Below, in pieces: positions 30,227 through 40,481 of a DNA stretch of 64,000 nt. Each line of letters starts with the position of its first letter. Positions within the stretch are counted from its first letter, which is position 1. The notes beneath the pieces are model-generated. The model was not told the DNA's origin and made no database searches. It worked only from the letters and a program-made list of their open reading frames with translations. The position numbers were made by a program, and so were the translations under genes. Source of the DNA: Galdieria partita. Lineage: Eukaryota > Rhodophyta > Bangiophyceae > Galdieriales > Galdieriaceae. Where the stretch lies: NCBI GenBank assembly GCA_025991245.1, contig BQMJ01000074.1, positions 80,729 through 144,728 of the forward strand, given 5' to 3'.

Positions 30227-30661
30227 TCCTTCAATTTGTCTTGTGGAATATCCATTTTACTTTGAAATGAGTATCCTATGGACAAGGAAAGTAACCTGAA
30301 ATTCTTTTTGACATTTAGTTCCATATGATTCTTGCAGTCCAGACTACTCGAATGTTCTATATAAATCACCCAACCGAATCTCAACCATATCTATATTTTC
30401 AAGGAAGTGTTAATCCTCAAAGCAACTCGCTGAATGATCGTCATATAACAAAAATCAACATACTATAAAACTGAAATAAAGTAAGCATTACAATTCATCA
30501 TATTCAAACAGACAACATTCCTAGTCTCAACTCTGTAAACACTTCGTCTTGATGAACATATGTGTTTAAGAAAACTGTCAATTCCTTCCTGGAACAACTC
30601 AAAACTTTTTGATTCTTTGTAAAAGACATTATACTTTTGAATCCCTCTCATTTCACTGCCC
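30227..30661. other. Divergent intergenic region, carrier and helicase
   Basis: 435 bp holding both 5' flanks. No exon, RNA gene or repeat that I can support. The minus-strand frame starting at 30759 is antisense to the helicase start. Confidence 0.45.
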
Positions 30662-31967
30662 ATGTCGACGAGCTCGATGTCAAAGTTAGTAGGAGCAAAG
30701 GATACGGTTTCAAGTTTTGAAGAGTTGGGACTTGAAAAATGCATTGTAGAAACTTGCAAAGCATTGAATATTCAGAAACCAACACCTTGCCAAGTAGCTT
30801 GTATACCACAAACGTTGAGTGGCAAGGATATCATTGGGTCTTCAGAGACGGGAACTGGTAAAACCTTGTCTTTTGTATTGCCCATCGTCGATAAGCTTAG
30901 TGTGGATCCTTGTGGCATTTTTGCGATAGTTTTAACTCCAACAAGAGAGTTGGCTTTTCAGATATACGACCAGTTTAAAGCTATCGGCAGTCCTATATCC
31001 ATTAGAGTCGCTGTGGTAGTTGGTGGCTTGGAGTTTATACGGCAAGCTTTGGAACTAGAGAATAGACCACATATTGTGGTGGCAACTCCCGGTAGACTTG
31101 CAGATTTATTTACAGTTGACGATTGTATTAAACGATTCCACTTGCAATCCGTACGATTCCTTGTGTTGGACGAAGCAGACCGTTTATTGGAGGACAGCTT
31201 TGCCTCATCCCTTTCTACTATTCTGGATGTTTTACCTGTGAATAGACAAACTTTGGTATATTCTGCAACAATGAACGACAAAATAGAACTGCTATCAAAA
31301 TCCTGTTATCGCGAATGTTTTATTTATACAAGTTCCTTTTCGAAATATTCCCAAGTCAGGGAATTAGAACAATTCTATTTGTTGATTCCTTTGCAGGTGA
31401 AAACTTGCTATTTGGCATATTTACTTTTGTATGAGTTTCCATCATCTTCGTGCATAGTATTCGTTGGTTCTTGTAAAAAATGTCAGCATCTTTATCTGAC
31501 ATTGGAGTATCTAGGGTTGAATGTTGGAATGCTCCATTCTAAAATGAAACAAATAGGACGACTGCAGTCTGTACATAACATTCAAAAGGGTTCAATCAGA
31601 ATACTTCTCTGTACTGATGTTGCTAGCCGTGGATTGGACATTCCTCAAGTTGAACTTGTTGTGAACTATCACATTCCATCCAAGCCAAGCACTTATGTAC
31701 ATCGTGTAGGGAGAACTGCAAGGGCTGGTAATCGAGGCAAGGCAATTAGTCTCGTCTCACAGTTTGAAGTGAACACATTTCATGCCATAGAGCAAAGACT
31801 TCAGCATGAACTTTTAGAATACGATCGTTGCAAAGAAAAAGAAGTCTTAAAGATATTGACTGATGTTTTGAAAGCAGAGAGAAAGGCAAGTCTTGTGTAT
31901 TTATTCACAGAATTCATATTTAGTTTTGGTGTAGGCGAAATTGAAACTGTTGGATACGAAAGCTTAG
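30662..31967 (+). CDS. DDX49: DEAD-box RNA helicase DBP8/DDX49
   Basis: Nucleolar ATP-dependent RNA helicase needed for small-subunit rRNA processing. Two exons, 30662-31885 and 31935-31967, encode 418 residues, close to yeast Dbp8 (about 430). Helicase motifs appear in order: SFEELGLEKCIV with Q motif PTPCQ, SSETGTGKT (motif I), PTRELA (Ia), GG and ATPGRL (Ib), DEAD (II), SAT (III), then ARGLD-type VASRGLDIPQV and HRVGRTARAG (VI). The start of the fold fits DDX49 rather than DDX47. The intron is GC-AG (gcaagt after AAG, 49 nt). Unspliced, the frame runs 48 more residues of hydrophobic, unrelated sequence; spliced, it ends ERKAKLKLLDTKA, like the basic tail of the family. Confidence 0.9.
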
Positions 31968-32107
31968 TTGAAATAATTATGTTAGGATTGACTAGTAGTT
32001 GGAGAGTTCTGAAGCTTTTTATTGTTGCATAAATGTAATTGATATAAAGTCTACTTTTCTGATTATTGTTGTGAAGTATTACGATCAAAATCGATGCTTG
32101 AGTTTCC

Positions 32108-32554
32108 ATGGAGACGCTGAGTTGTTTTCTTTATCCTTCTTTTGTTGTTTCAAGTGTCAAGTTTTCTTCAAGTTTCAAAGATGAATACAGCAGTAAACCA
32201 AAGTCTTGGTGTTTATGTTGTTCAAGTAAAGAGCAACAGGAGAACAACTACTCTCGTGCCAAGTTGGGTTCAAAAACAGGAAAAGACTTGAGGCGATGTT
32301 TGATAACACGCCAACTACTTCCTAAAGACCAACTTTGGAGAATTGTAAGGACAAGGGACGACAACGGAAGGTATAAGGTTCAGTTAGATAAAGGGAAGGG
32401 GAGGTCTGTGTACGTAACAAAAAGTTTACAAGTTGTTCAACAAGCTCAGAATCGATTGAAGCTTTTGAACCAATATTTGCGTTCCACTATTCCAAGAGGC
32501 TACATCGAAGAGCTGCTTGAACGCAGTAAAAAACTCAACCAGAATAATTTATAG
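32108..32554 (+). CDS. YlxR/DUF448 RNA-binding protein, plastid-type
   Basis: Single exon, 148 residues. The C-terminal 95 residues are a YlxR (DUF448) domain of cyanobacterial type: RRCLITRQLLPKDQLWRIVR, then GKGRSVYVTKSLQVVQQAQ. In bacteria YlxR sits in the nusA-infB operon and has been linked to RNA binding and to RNase P activity. The first 50 residues are hydrophobic and Ser-rich (LSCFLYPSFVVSSVKFSSSF), as expected for a plastid-targeting presequence with a cleavable start. Origin from the plastid ancestor is a reasonable inference. It starts 140 bp after the helicase stop on the same strand. Confidence 0.85.
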   Translation: METLSCFLYPSFVVSSVKFSSSFKDEYSSKPKSWCLCCSSKEQQENNYSRAKLGSKTGKDLRRCLITRQLLPKDQLWRIVRTRDDNGRYKVQLDKGKGRSVYVTKSLQVVQQAQNRLKLLNQYLRSTIPRGYIEELLERSKKLNQNNL

Positions 32555-32695
32555 GCAAAGATATCTGCAACAAAATTTACTCAAAGACACCATTCCTTTC
32601 ATAAAACTAAACCTCCAAGCTCATCAAAATGAGCGCCAACGAATCTAGAAACAAAGCTTAATAAATACAGCAACTTATCCTGTGTCTCTTCATTA

Positions 32696-33677
32696 TTATT
32701 CCGCAGAGTCGATATCTTCCGTACATTCTTCCTACGAGTTTTTCTGAAAATCAATCCAAAGCGTAAAGAACTGTTACGTACCTGCAACTTTTGAAAAATA
32801 GGGAGCCGACTTCTAGGACTCGTACTTCTCTTTGCAGGAAGCAGACCTTCAACAGCATATAGAAGATCTGTTTCTAAACCATCAAAGGACCCACGTCTGC
32901 GATGAATAAATCGACAACGAGAACCATAAGGACAGTTTCCCTCCTATAGAACATTACCCCTGCTATAAACTCTTAACACAAACACAACATACTTTCATAA
33001 AGTTTCGGCAATATCTTGTTTTGTACTTGGGGTGCCGCTTCACTTGCCTCAGTTCTTCTGTTCCGTGTGCAAACTGACACTTGACTCCATAACGACAAAA
33101 ACCCGTTTCCATAAATGAACGACACCTATTTGTGATTAACGAAACAATAATCAATACAAAATTGTACAACTCACAATTCTGTTTTATACAAATTGTTCCT
33201 CTCTGAAACTGATGCCAAAGAATCTGACAAAGATACATTGCTCGAAGAGAATTCCTTTTTCAAGTGTCTATTTGGTTCCTCTCTTTCATACAAGTTAGGG
33301 GAACGCCCTACACAGGCACTATTCTCTGGCACTGGATTCACCTGGTCATCGTGTAGCCGTACAGGAGAATCACTCTCTGATATAATCTTTTTACTCCCAT
33401 CATTTTCTTCAGCATACTCTTCTAACTTGAAATTTTGAAGGAACTTTGGTTCTTCCACTAGTTCTGTTGTTTCAAAACTACCAAAGCAACAGTACTGGGT
33501 AGTCTCCGAGTCGAGTTTATTCAAGCTTAAACCTTCCAAATGAGCCGAAAGTGATCGGTCTAGGTTCTCCAGAAACTCCTTTCTGTTCGTTTCATTTCTA
33601 ACACAGGTTGGGTCCCAACTCAATGGGGCTACCTTGACTTTATTGCCGTAACAATTCCCTGCTTCTGGAAAACCCAT
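32696..33677 (-). CDS. Tandem CCCH zinc-finger protein, TTP/ZFP36 type
   Basis: Four exons (33677-33175, 33125-32993, 32943-32782, 32731-32696; introns 49, 49 and 50 nt) give 277 residues. The first ATG in frame is 33677. Two C-x8-C-x5-C-x3-H fingers are encoded across exons 1-3, each with the TTP lead-in: YKTELC...C...C..H and YKTRYC...C...C..H, separated by 18 residues as in tristetraprolin. Such proteins bind UUAUUUAUU-type elements in 3' UTRs and recruit deadenylases. The N-terminal 165 residues are Ser/Glu-rich and disordered. The last exon is uncertain: a 38-nt intron version stops after three codons, while the 50-nt one ends with an acidic [11 protein letters not shown]. Divergent from a small gene 85 bp away. 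Confidence 0.88.
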
Positions 33678-33762
33678 CAAAAAACTCAAACACCCAGTTT
33701 CAATGCTATGCACAAGTTAAGACGGCGTTATCCGTAAAAAACTCTCAACACTATTGAGCTCT

Positions 33763-34127
33763 ATGTACACCAAGTCAAAGAAGCACAAACACAGCTTCGT
33801 CCACCATCCAAAACAATGGGACGAGCGCCTAACCAATCCAGTAGGGAAGCGCTCAGCAATTTGGCTATCAGACAAAAGTACAACTGGAATGACTCTATTA
33901 CATTTTCTTTCTCACTTGCAGAGAACTTCAACAACTGGATACAATCATCATTTGAATGTTGGCACAACTCAACGAAACCTTATGACTTGCAAGTATCATT
34001 TTTTTCTCCAGAATTTGGCGCCATTACTTTGGCCATGTTGTTACTATCATTCTTCAAAGTCCTCATTTCAAGATTATCCAACCTATTGTTATTCAAATGG
34101 TTAGACAAATACCAGAAGAATAAATAG
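33763..34127 (+). CDS. Small single-pass membrane protein, unrecognised
   Basis: Two exons, 33763-33877 and 33922-34127, with a 44-nt GT-AG intron ending in a strong pyrimidine tract (tttctttctcacttgcag). Splicing joins two otherwise separate open frames into 106 residues. The N terminus is basic and His-rich (YTKSKKHKHSFVHHPKQW), and one or two hydrophobic helices lie near the C terminus (FGAITLAMLLLSFFKVLI). I recognise no family. A basic N terminus and C-terminal anchor would suit a tail-anchored or organelle membrane protein. The reconstruction is supported only by the splice signals and frame. Confidence 0.5.
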
Positions 34128-34364
34128 GAACGTTCCATCTGCGTTACCAGACTTTTTCATGCCACATTATTTGAAACGATAATATGAAAGTGGTTTTGAG
34201 ATAATTTTTGAGTGCTTTAGAACCCATTTTAATACAATAGTTTGCTTATTCAAGAGCAAGAATTTCAAGTAGCTCTGAAATTTGGATATTACGGCATTCT
34301 CTTAGTCTGTCTTGTTGACAAATTGACTATTTTTTCGCCTCGTTTGAGTCGTCGTCTTCAGTAT

Positions 34365-35883
34365 ATGGAAACTTTAAAGAAACCACAACCTTTTCCTTGT
34401 ATAGAGGCTTCAGATGTTTCTTTGAGGACAAGTAACCCCATCAGAGAAGTTGTTGACCGTATTGATACTTCCCAGATGAATAAGAACAAGCCAATGATTC
34501 CACTTTCTATCGGTGATCCTACCGTTTTTGGAAACCTCAACGCTTGTGAGGAAACTATTCAGGCGGTTGTTGAAGTGACCAAATCCTGCCAGGCAAATGG
34601 TTATCCAAAGGCGGTTGTATGGATAAGTCAAGATTTTGTGAAACCAAACTCTAACTGCTGTAAAGGGTATGATAGAAGCTCGAGCAGCTATTGCAGAGGA
34701 ATTTACTGTGCCCAATTGTTCAGTAACTCCTGCAGACGTTATTTTGACAAGTGGTTGTTCCCATGCTCTGCAATTGTGTCTAGAAGTCTTGTTGGAACCT
34801 GGAAAGAACATTCTCATTCCCAATCCAGGTTTTCCTCTTTACAAAACAATATGTGGTGCGGTGACATTATTGTTTGAAAACCTTTGATTCGTTCATGCTT
34901 GTCTTTTTAGATTATATTGGAGCTGAAGCGAGAGGTTACAAACTTTCTCCTGAAAGACAATGGCAAATAGATTTACAACATTTGCGTTCCTTGATTGATT
35001 CGAATACTAGAGCAATACTGGTAAATAACCCATCGAACCCTTGCGGTAAGAAGAGAAAAATGATGTGAAAATAACCAGAATGAGATTCCCTAAATGAACA
35101 TAATGTAGGTGCAGTTTATCCAAAGTCTCACCTTTGTGAAATACTCGAAATTGCGGAGGAAACTAAACTTCCTATCATTGCTGACGAGATTTACCATGAA
35201 ATTGTTTTTCCAGGAAACGAAAGTATTCCTATTGCGTCCCTTACAAACGTAGTTCCTGTATTGTCAGTTGGAGGGCTTGCAAAACGATTTCTAGTTCCGG
35301 GTTGGCGATTGGGTTGGATTGTTATTTATGATCATCATAATGCTTTCTCTCAAGTAAGAGAAGGATTGGAACGTTTATCTACTCTCATTATGGGTGCCAA
35401 TTCTTTGATCCAAGCTGCCTTACCCAAGATTATCAAAAATGTTCCCCATTCTTGGCATTTGTCTGTTTTGAGAAATTTACATTTGCAAGCAAACTATTCA
35501 TATGAACGTTTATCGCATATGATGGGTCTGGAACCAATTATGCCTCAAGGTTCGATGTATATTATGGTTGGGATTCAAGTTACAAAGTTCCGAGACATTG
35601 AAAGTGATATCGATTTTTGTCAAAAATTGTTAAATGAGGAAAGCGTTTTTGTTCTTCCAGGACAGTAAGTTTGTACTTTGTAGCTGATAAGGTTTATATT
35701 TTTTGTAGATGTTTTGGTGCAAGCAATTATTTTCGTATCGTATTTTGTGCTCCTGTGGATAAGTTAGCCGAAGTGAGTGTGCTTTCTAGATGGAAAGTTT
35801 ATTTGCTTATCGGATATATCTGTTGGTTTGTACAGGCTTATAATAGAATGAGTGATTTTTGTAGAAGACATATCATTAGTTAA
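34365..35883 (+). CDS. TAT: Tyrosine aminotransferase family, PLP-dependent
   Basis: Six exons (34365-34616, 34666-34855, 34911-35045, 35109-35664, 35709-35772, 35836-35883; introns 44-63 nt) give 414 residues. It transfers the amino group of tyrosine to 2-oxoglutarate, giving 4-hydroxyphenylpyruvate, the entry to tyrosine breakdown and to tocopherol and plastoquinone synthesis. Family signatures are NPIREVVDRI, PLSIGDPTVFGNL, the PLP-site region NPSNPCG, ADEIYHEIVF, and the Schiff-base Lys in GGLAKRFLVPGWRLGW, which is the tyrosine aminotransferase form. The third exon's donor (TGTG|gtgcgg) is weak but is the only one that keeps frame. No clear targeting peptide, so cytosolic is likely. Alternative: alanine/valine transaminases in the same fold, but SIGDPTVFGNL argues for TAT. 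Confidence 0.9.
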
Positions 35884-36362
35884 AGTTTTCAGTCATCCAT
35901 TGAAGCTATGTTATATATTAAATACATGGATCCAATGTTATTATCTATTCCTATCATTTGCGCTGTTTGGTTTCTTTGAAATCACAACATTTTACAATGG
36001 AAAAGATTACCTGAATGGGTATTCCATTTGGAAAGGAGATGGCCTGCTCTATGTCATATTGTCAATATTGACTGCTTTTTCTAGTAAGATTGATTAGTAA
36101 AGAAATAATCGGAAATTGTGAAAAAAGAAAACTCTGAGGCAAAGGAAGAAATCCAAAGAATCTAAAATCGAATATTCAAAGCATAACAAGAATATGGTGA
36201 TGGCGTACATTCTTTATACAATAAACAACTTTCATAGCAATAATAATTGCGAAAACTTTCCGACTCCATAGAAAATAGATACAACCAATATACACAGAAC
36301 TGCAGTGTCATAAAGAGATATTGTCCATTCCATAATCTTCGACAGGCTAAGTCTCCAACCAC
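35884..36362. other. Convergent intergenic region
   Basis: 479 bp between the TAT and TFIIF-beta stop codons. It contains hydrophobic open frames on both strands (35852-36097 +, 36162-36362 -), each without homology that I can see. A gtaagt directly at the TFIIF-beta stop could be a donor for an extra 3' exon, but no supporting exon is evident. Confidence 0.4.
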
Positions 36363-37302
36363 TTACTGATATCGACGAGATTTTCCAAGAGGCATCAAGT
36401 CGTCAATAGACCCAGGTGTCGCAGAAGCTCGAATTTCTTCCATAAGTGCTGCTGTATCTGCTGCACTCTCATCTCGTTGTTGTTTGGTTTTGTACTCATC
36501 TTTCAACTCATATTGTCCTCTCAAAGGTCCACTTCTATGAATGAGACAAACTTCATTGACTATAGTCTTCAGACGACTTGTTGGTATCTGTATTTCGTTG
36601 TTTAATTCTCGAATACTCCTACACAATTTTTCAATACAACGTAAGCAAATCACCCAAGAAACAAACCATCTAGGCTTCCGTTCAAATAACTGAAAAAGTT
36701 TCAGCAGACACTTTTCCTTCCACTCATTGTTTCCTGTTTCTACGACTCGACGATCATCAACGTTCCTCCTCTTTCTCTCTTCAAAAGTCTTTGTTCCTTT
36801 CCAATGTGGTCCGGGTCTTAAGCCGTCTTCGTGAACATACAGTAAACTTTCCTCTTCGAGAAAGTTCGTTACTCTGTTCGGTTTGAGTTGTTCTTGAAGT
36901 TTACGTTCTGAATTGCTTAAGTTGAAAAAAAGGGGAAATCTCTCACTTACGTTTCAGCTTGTAGTCAACACTTAAAGAAGTTTGAACAAAACCCTGTCGC
37001 TCCACAGTTCCTTCTACCTTCACCTTACCTGTCTCGTCATCTCTTAACTGACTAAATACTATCATGGAAGGTCTTTCGGGAATGAACTTGAGTTGTTTCT
37101 CCTCAACTTTACCAGGTTCGATTGAGAGAACAAGTTTCTCACCTTCTTTATTTCCAAGCTTAGAAAGCAACAAGTATGACTTTGATGTGGTATTCTTTGT
37201 ACAACTATCTTCCAATTGTTGAAGTGTACTATTTGGTAGTTTTACAACAAGTACTCTTTTTGATAGCCCAGAGTTATCTACTTGACCAGCCAAAGTTGCC
37301 AT
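36363..37302 (-). CDS. GTF2F2: General transcription factor TFIIF beta subunit (RAP30)
   Basis: Small subunit of TFIIF, which brings RNA polymerase II to the promoter. Three exons (37302-36951, 36907-36667, 36618-36363; introns 43 and 48 nt) give 282 residues; human RAP30 has 249. The N-terminal half is the dimerisation barrel (SKRVLVVKLPNSTLQQLE, then SKLGNKEGEKLVLSIE, FSQLRDDETGKVKVEGTVER). The linker contains RVTNFLEEESLL. The C-terminal winged helix that binds DNA reads LLKLFQLFERKPRWSIREL and IQIPTSRLKTIVNEVC, ending with LRGQYELKDEYK. The second donor (TG|gtttg) is the one restoring KPRWSIREL. The start codon is only 24 nt from that of the divergent membrane microprotein. Confidence 0.92.
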
Positions 37303-37326
37303 TTTTGGGCAATCCTAGAAACGCAA

Positions 37327-37473
37327 ATGGATCCTCCTCCTGTTAGTACGCCGGTGATCACGGGGCTCCTTATAGTAGGAGTCTTGTTGTTTATATTTAT
37401 TCCAGGACTATTCTGTCTTTTGCACGTTCAAGCACCCAATAGTTTTGAGCCAGAGACGAAGAAGAAACAATGA
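37327..37473 (+). CDS. 48-residue membrane microprotein
   Basis: ATG 37327 to TGA 37473, no intron. After a Pro-rich start (MDPPPVSTPV) comes one strong transmembrane helix (ITGLLIVGVLLFIFIPGLFC) and a charged C-terminal tail rich in Glu and Lys. The clean TM plus polar tail and the good start context suggest a real protein rather than a chance frame. It vaguely recalls the hydrophobic start of plant DUF3339 proteins, but is too short to assign. It is divergent from TFIIF-beta with 24 nt between the start codons. Confidence 0.5.
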   Translation: MDPPPVSTPVITGLLIVGVLLFIFIPGLFCLLHVQAPNSFEPETKKKQ

Positions 37474-38164
37474 TGTTCAAGTAGGTTGGAATGCAAGTTG
37501 TAGCTATGTGACTGAAGAAGCAAGTTTTGTGACAAGGCGGAGACTTGTTAGAGCTCTGTTGGAAATATAGTATTGATGTATATGTTTCCATAGGGGAAAT
37601 ACAAATACTTGAGATATCAAGAGACAAAAAGCCTTGAGTCCTTATAAATGCTCCATTTGGAAAGCATCGAGGTTGTATACACTTTTAATAGAATGGGTTA
37701 CTTTTATTTGTATTTAAAGGGGTTCGCAACTTTTTCGTCGCAAGAGAACTCCCTTTTTCAAACAACTGCAACTTTATTTCTGGAGATAACTGTTTGACTC
37801 TACTTCTAATAATCAGAGGAAACCAATTTGTATCGAAAAGTACTTTTTACTCTACGACAAAGGATCTCTAAAAGAAAATTGTAGCCACAACTTTAATTCT
37901 TTCACAGGATTTATTCTGCAATAGGCTTCAATACCTTGAAACTATTTCAAAGCTGCTTTCAATCCAACGCGATCCACTCGGGAGATATCAACGTCACACA
38001 CCCACAACACATTTATATCTATACAAGTCTCTCTTTGTGTGTGTGTATTGAAACATTGTTTATCCCTTTTCTTAAAACCAAAGATGAGTTCACTAATAAC
38101 TTTTTTGGAACATCAAAAGTCGATAGTAATTAACAATGAATCGAACAGTTCGTGGTGATCATCC
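37474..38164. other. Intergenic region upstream of TRPB
   Basis: 691 bp. Open frames of up to 76 codons occur on both strands without recognisable features. A short (GT)n run (tgtgtgtgtgt) lies near 38036. It holds the promoter and leader of the tryptophan synthase gene. Confidence 0.4.
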
Positions 38165-38174
38165 ATGTTCGTGA
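38136..38174 (+). promoter_or_regulatory. uORF overlapping the TRPB start
   Basis: ATG at 38136 opens a 12-codon frame whose TGA (38172-38174) lies just past the TRPB ATG at 38165, in a different frame. If the leader includes it, scanning ribosomes would meet it first and could be prevented from reaching the main start, a known way of damping translation. Confidence 0.35.
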
Positions 38175-39637
38175 TGGGCTTCGTTTGTGGACAGAGCGTT
38201 TATGAAAAGTCATTACAGTCGAGAAAACGCTTTCTTCCCAAAAGCAATTCTTTTTATGGAAAGAACAACTACTTTGGAAAGGTTTTCAAAACATCAGCTT
38301 TCAAGAGCCCAAAGAAAAGTCTGGCAGTTTTTGCGGTACAGACTAGACAAGTGGATAACTTAGGTGACACCTTTTCTCAGAAAAACGCAAATCAAGCTAA
38401 TTTGACTCAAGTTCCAGATGTAAATGGACACTTTGGAAGATATGGGGGACAGTACGTGCCAGAAACTTTGTTTTTTTGTTTGGAAAACCTCGCAAAGTGC
38501 TTTGAAGAAACTAGAAACGATGCAAAGTTTCGTGAAGAACTAAACTTACTTCTGAAGGACTTTGTTGGTAGACCTAGCCCGCTGTATTTTGCAGAGCGCC
38601 TTTCATCTAGATATGCAAGAAAGGATGGCTCAGGACCGAGAATCTATCTCAAAAGAGAGGACTTGAATCATACAGGAGCACACAAAATTAACAACTCGCT
38701 TGCTCAATGTTTACTTGCCAGAAAGTTAGGGAAAAAGCGAATTATAGCAGAAACAGGAGCCGGACAACACGGTGTAGCAACAGCAACAGTATGTGCACGG
38801 TTTGGATTGAAATGTGTGGTATACATGGGAGCAAAGGATATGAAGAGACAGTCTCTGAATGTGTTTCGCATGCGTCTTCTTGGTGCAGAAGTTAGAGAAG
38901 TTACTGCGGGTACAGGAACGCTGACGAATGCGCTTTCTGAGGCAATCAGAGATTGGGTTACATATCCTGAAGAAACGCACTATATTGTAGGCTCAGTATC
39001 AGGACCACATCCGTATCCTTTGATTGTTCGTGAGTTTCAAAGTATTATTGGAAAGGAAACAAAACAACAAGCAAAGGAAAAGTGGGGTTCTAGTCCAGAT
39101 ATTTTGCTTGCATGCGTTGGTGGTGGTTCTAATGCTATGGGACTTTTTCATGATTTTGTTGATGATCCTAACGTGAGATTAATTGGAGTTGAAGCAGCAG
39201 GAGAAGGACTAGAATCTCAAAAGCATGCTGCCACACTGACATGTGGTCAGTTGGGAGTTCTTCATGGTGCAATGTCTTATGTAATTCAGGATGAAGATGG
39301 CCAAATAAAAGAAGTGCATTCAATATCTGCAGGTTTAGACTATCCCGGCGTTGGACCAGAACATGCCTATTTGAAAGACACAAGACGTGCCGAGTATGTC
39401 GCGGTTACCGATAAAGAAGCAATACAAGGTTTCAAATTGCTTTCTAGAATGGAAGGCATCATTCCTGCTCTTGAAACAGCACATGCAGTGGCCTATTTGG
39501 ATAAATTATGTCCAACTTTGTCAGGAAATCCAAATATAGTCGTATGCTGTAGCGGGAGAGGTGATAAAGATGTACACACAGTAATGGAATACCTGAAAGA
39601 ATACGGGGATAATGACATCCATTTGGATGACCTTTAA
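38165..39637 (+). CDS. trpB: Tryptophan synthase beta chain, plastid-targeted
   Basis: PLP enzyme joining indole and serine to tryptophan, last step of the pathway. Intronless, 490 residues against about 400 for the bacterial enzyme: the first 85 or so residues are basic and Ser/Phe-rich and look like a plastid transit peptide. The mature part begins [17 protein letters not shown]. Visible active-site elements are [17 protein letters not shown] (the Lys binds PLP), [12 protein letters not shown] (with the catalytic Glu), GGGSNAMG (phosphate loop) and SGRGDKD near the end. All expected residues are present. This is the common TrpB1 type that works with an alpha chain; the trpA gene is not in the window. 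A short uORF overlaps the start. Confidence 0.96.
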   Translation: MFVMGFVCGQSVYEKSLQSRKRFLPKSNSFYGKNNYFGKVFKTSAFKSPKKSLAVFAVQTRQVDNLGDTFSQKNANQANLTQVPDVNGHFGRYGGQYVPETLFFCLENLAKCFEETRNDAKFREELNLLLKDFVGRPSPLYFAERLSSRYARKDGSGPRIYLKREDLNHTGAHKINNSLAQCLLARKLGKKRIIAETGAGQHGVATATVCARFGLKCVVYMGAKDMKRQSLNVFRMRLLGAEVREVTAGTGTLTNALSEAIRDWVTYPEETHYIVGSVSGPHPYPLIVREFQSIIGKETKQQAKEKWGSSPDILLACVGGGSNAMGLFHDFVDDPNVRLIGVEAAGEGLESQKHAATLTCGQLGVLHGAMSYVIQDEDGQIKEVHSISAGLDYPGVGPEHAYLKDTRRAEYVAVTDKEAIQGFKLLSRMEGIIPALETAHAVAYLDKLCPTLSGNPNIVVCCSGRGDKDVHTVMEYLKEYGDNDIHLDDL

Positions 39638-40481
39638 GAGTCAGTGAGTTGAGCAATGGTATATTATAAAATGGATTTTTATATCTCTTATTCTTCCCAC
39701 TTTGAATTTGAGAACTCTTGAAGTTAATCTCCATTTGCTTTTTCATGAAGTTTCTTTCAGATGTTTTCAGGGCTCATGAACATTTGAAGTAGAATTTCTT
39801 TTACACCTCCATTTTCGGATATTGGTTTTGTATACCTTGTACGAGCACCGCTTGTCAAGCAAAGTTCCCATTTGCACTATTGTCAAACCCCAAGATTATA
39901 ACGAAGCTATGAACTCGTTGAGTTGGTCCTTGAATAGGAGCTACAGTTAAAGGAAATTTTAAAAATTAGGTTGGAAAACAATGCGATGATTGGTAATATT
40001 TGAGCATATCAGCAAAGGGGTTTTATACTTTCAATAAGTAAAATTCTAGAACATAACTATTCTTATTCACATCATGCTAATAGTATGAAAGAGTTGGGTC
40101 ATAAAACAGCAATGCAACTTTCTTTTTACCATATGTAAGAAATTGACAGAAGCCGAGGAAAGATACAATTGGATTTGTAAATATGTATAAAGAAAATGGG
40201 CCAATGGTCATTGATATGATTCTAGAAAAAAGTCGGGGGAAAAATGCTATGGCTGATTGGATTCTAGAAAATAGAAGCCAAGCTGGCAGCGACTAAAGGT
40301 AGTGGTCCATGGTTTGTCATCTCAGAGTCATTTGGACATGAAGTCGAAAGAATGTTTCCAGAAACGATTGCTTCGTTTTGAAGCGACAATCAAGACATTT
40401 TAAATAGCGACTCCATTTCATTCAGCGTCCTATATCATTGTAATCGGTGCTAGTTGGTTATCAAGAGGGAAGTGTTATACA
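39638..40481. other. Intergenic region
   Basis: 844 bp with no supported gene. The short motif GATTCTAGAAAA occurs twice, near 40218 and 40259. Otherwise I see only AT-rich sequence and the flanks of TRPB and the secreted-protein gene. Confidence 0.4.

Noticed and set aside
30662-32032. Unspliced 456-residue version of the DEAD-box helicase
   Set aside because: The extra tail is hydrophobic and unlike the family, whereas a 49-nt GC-AG intron gives a basic DBP8-like end.
36162-36365. Extra 3' exon of TFIIF-beta using the gtaagt at its stop codon
   Set aside because: The winged-helix domain is already complete and the downstream frame is hydrophobic and unrelated.
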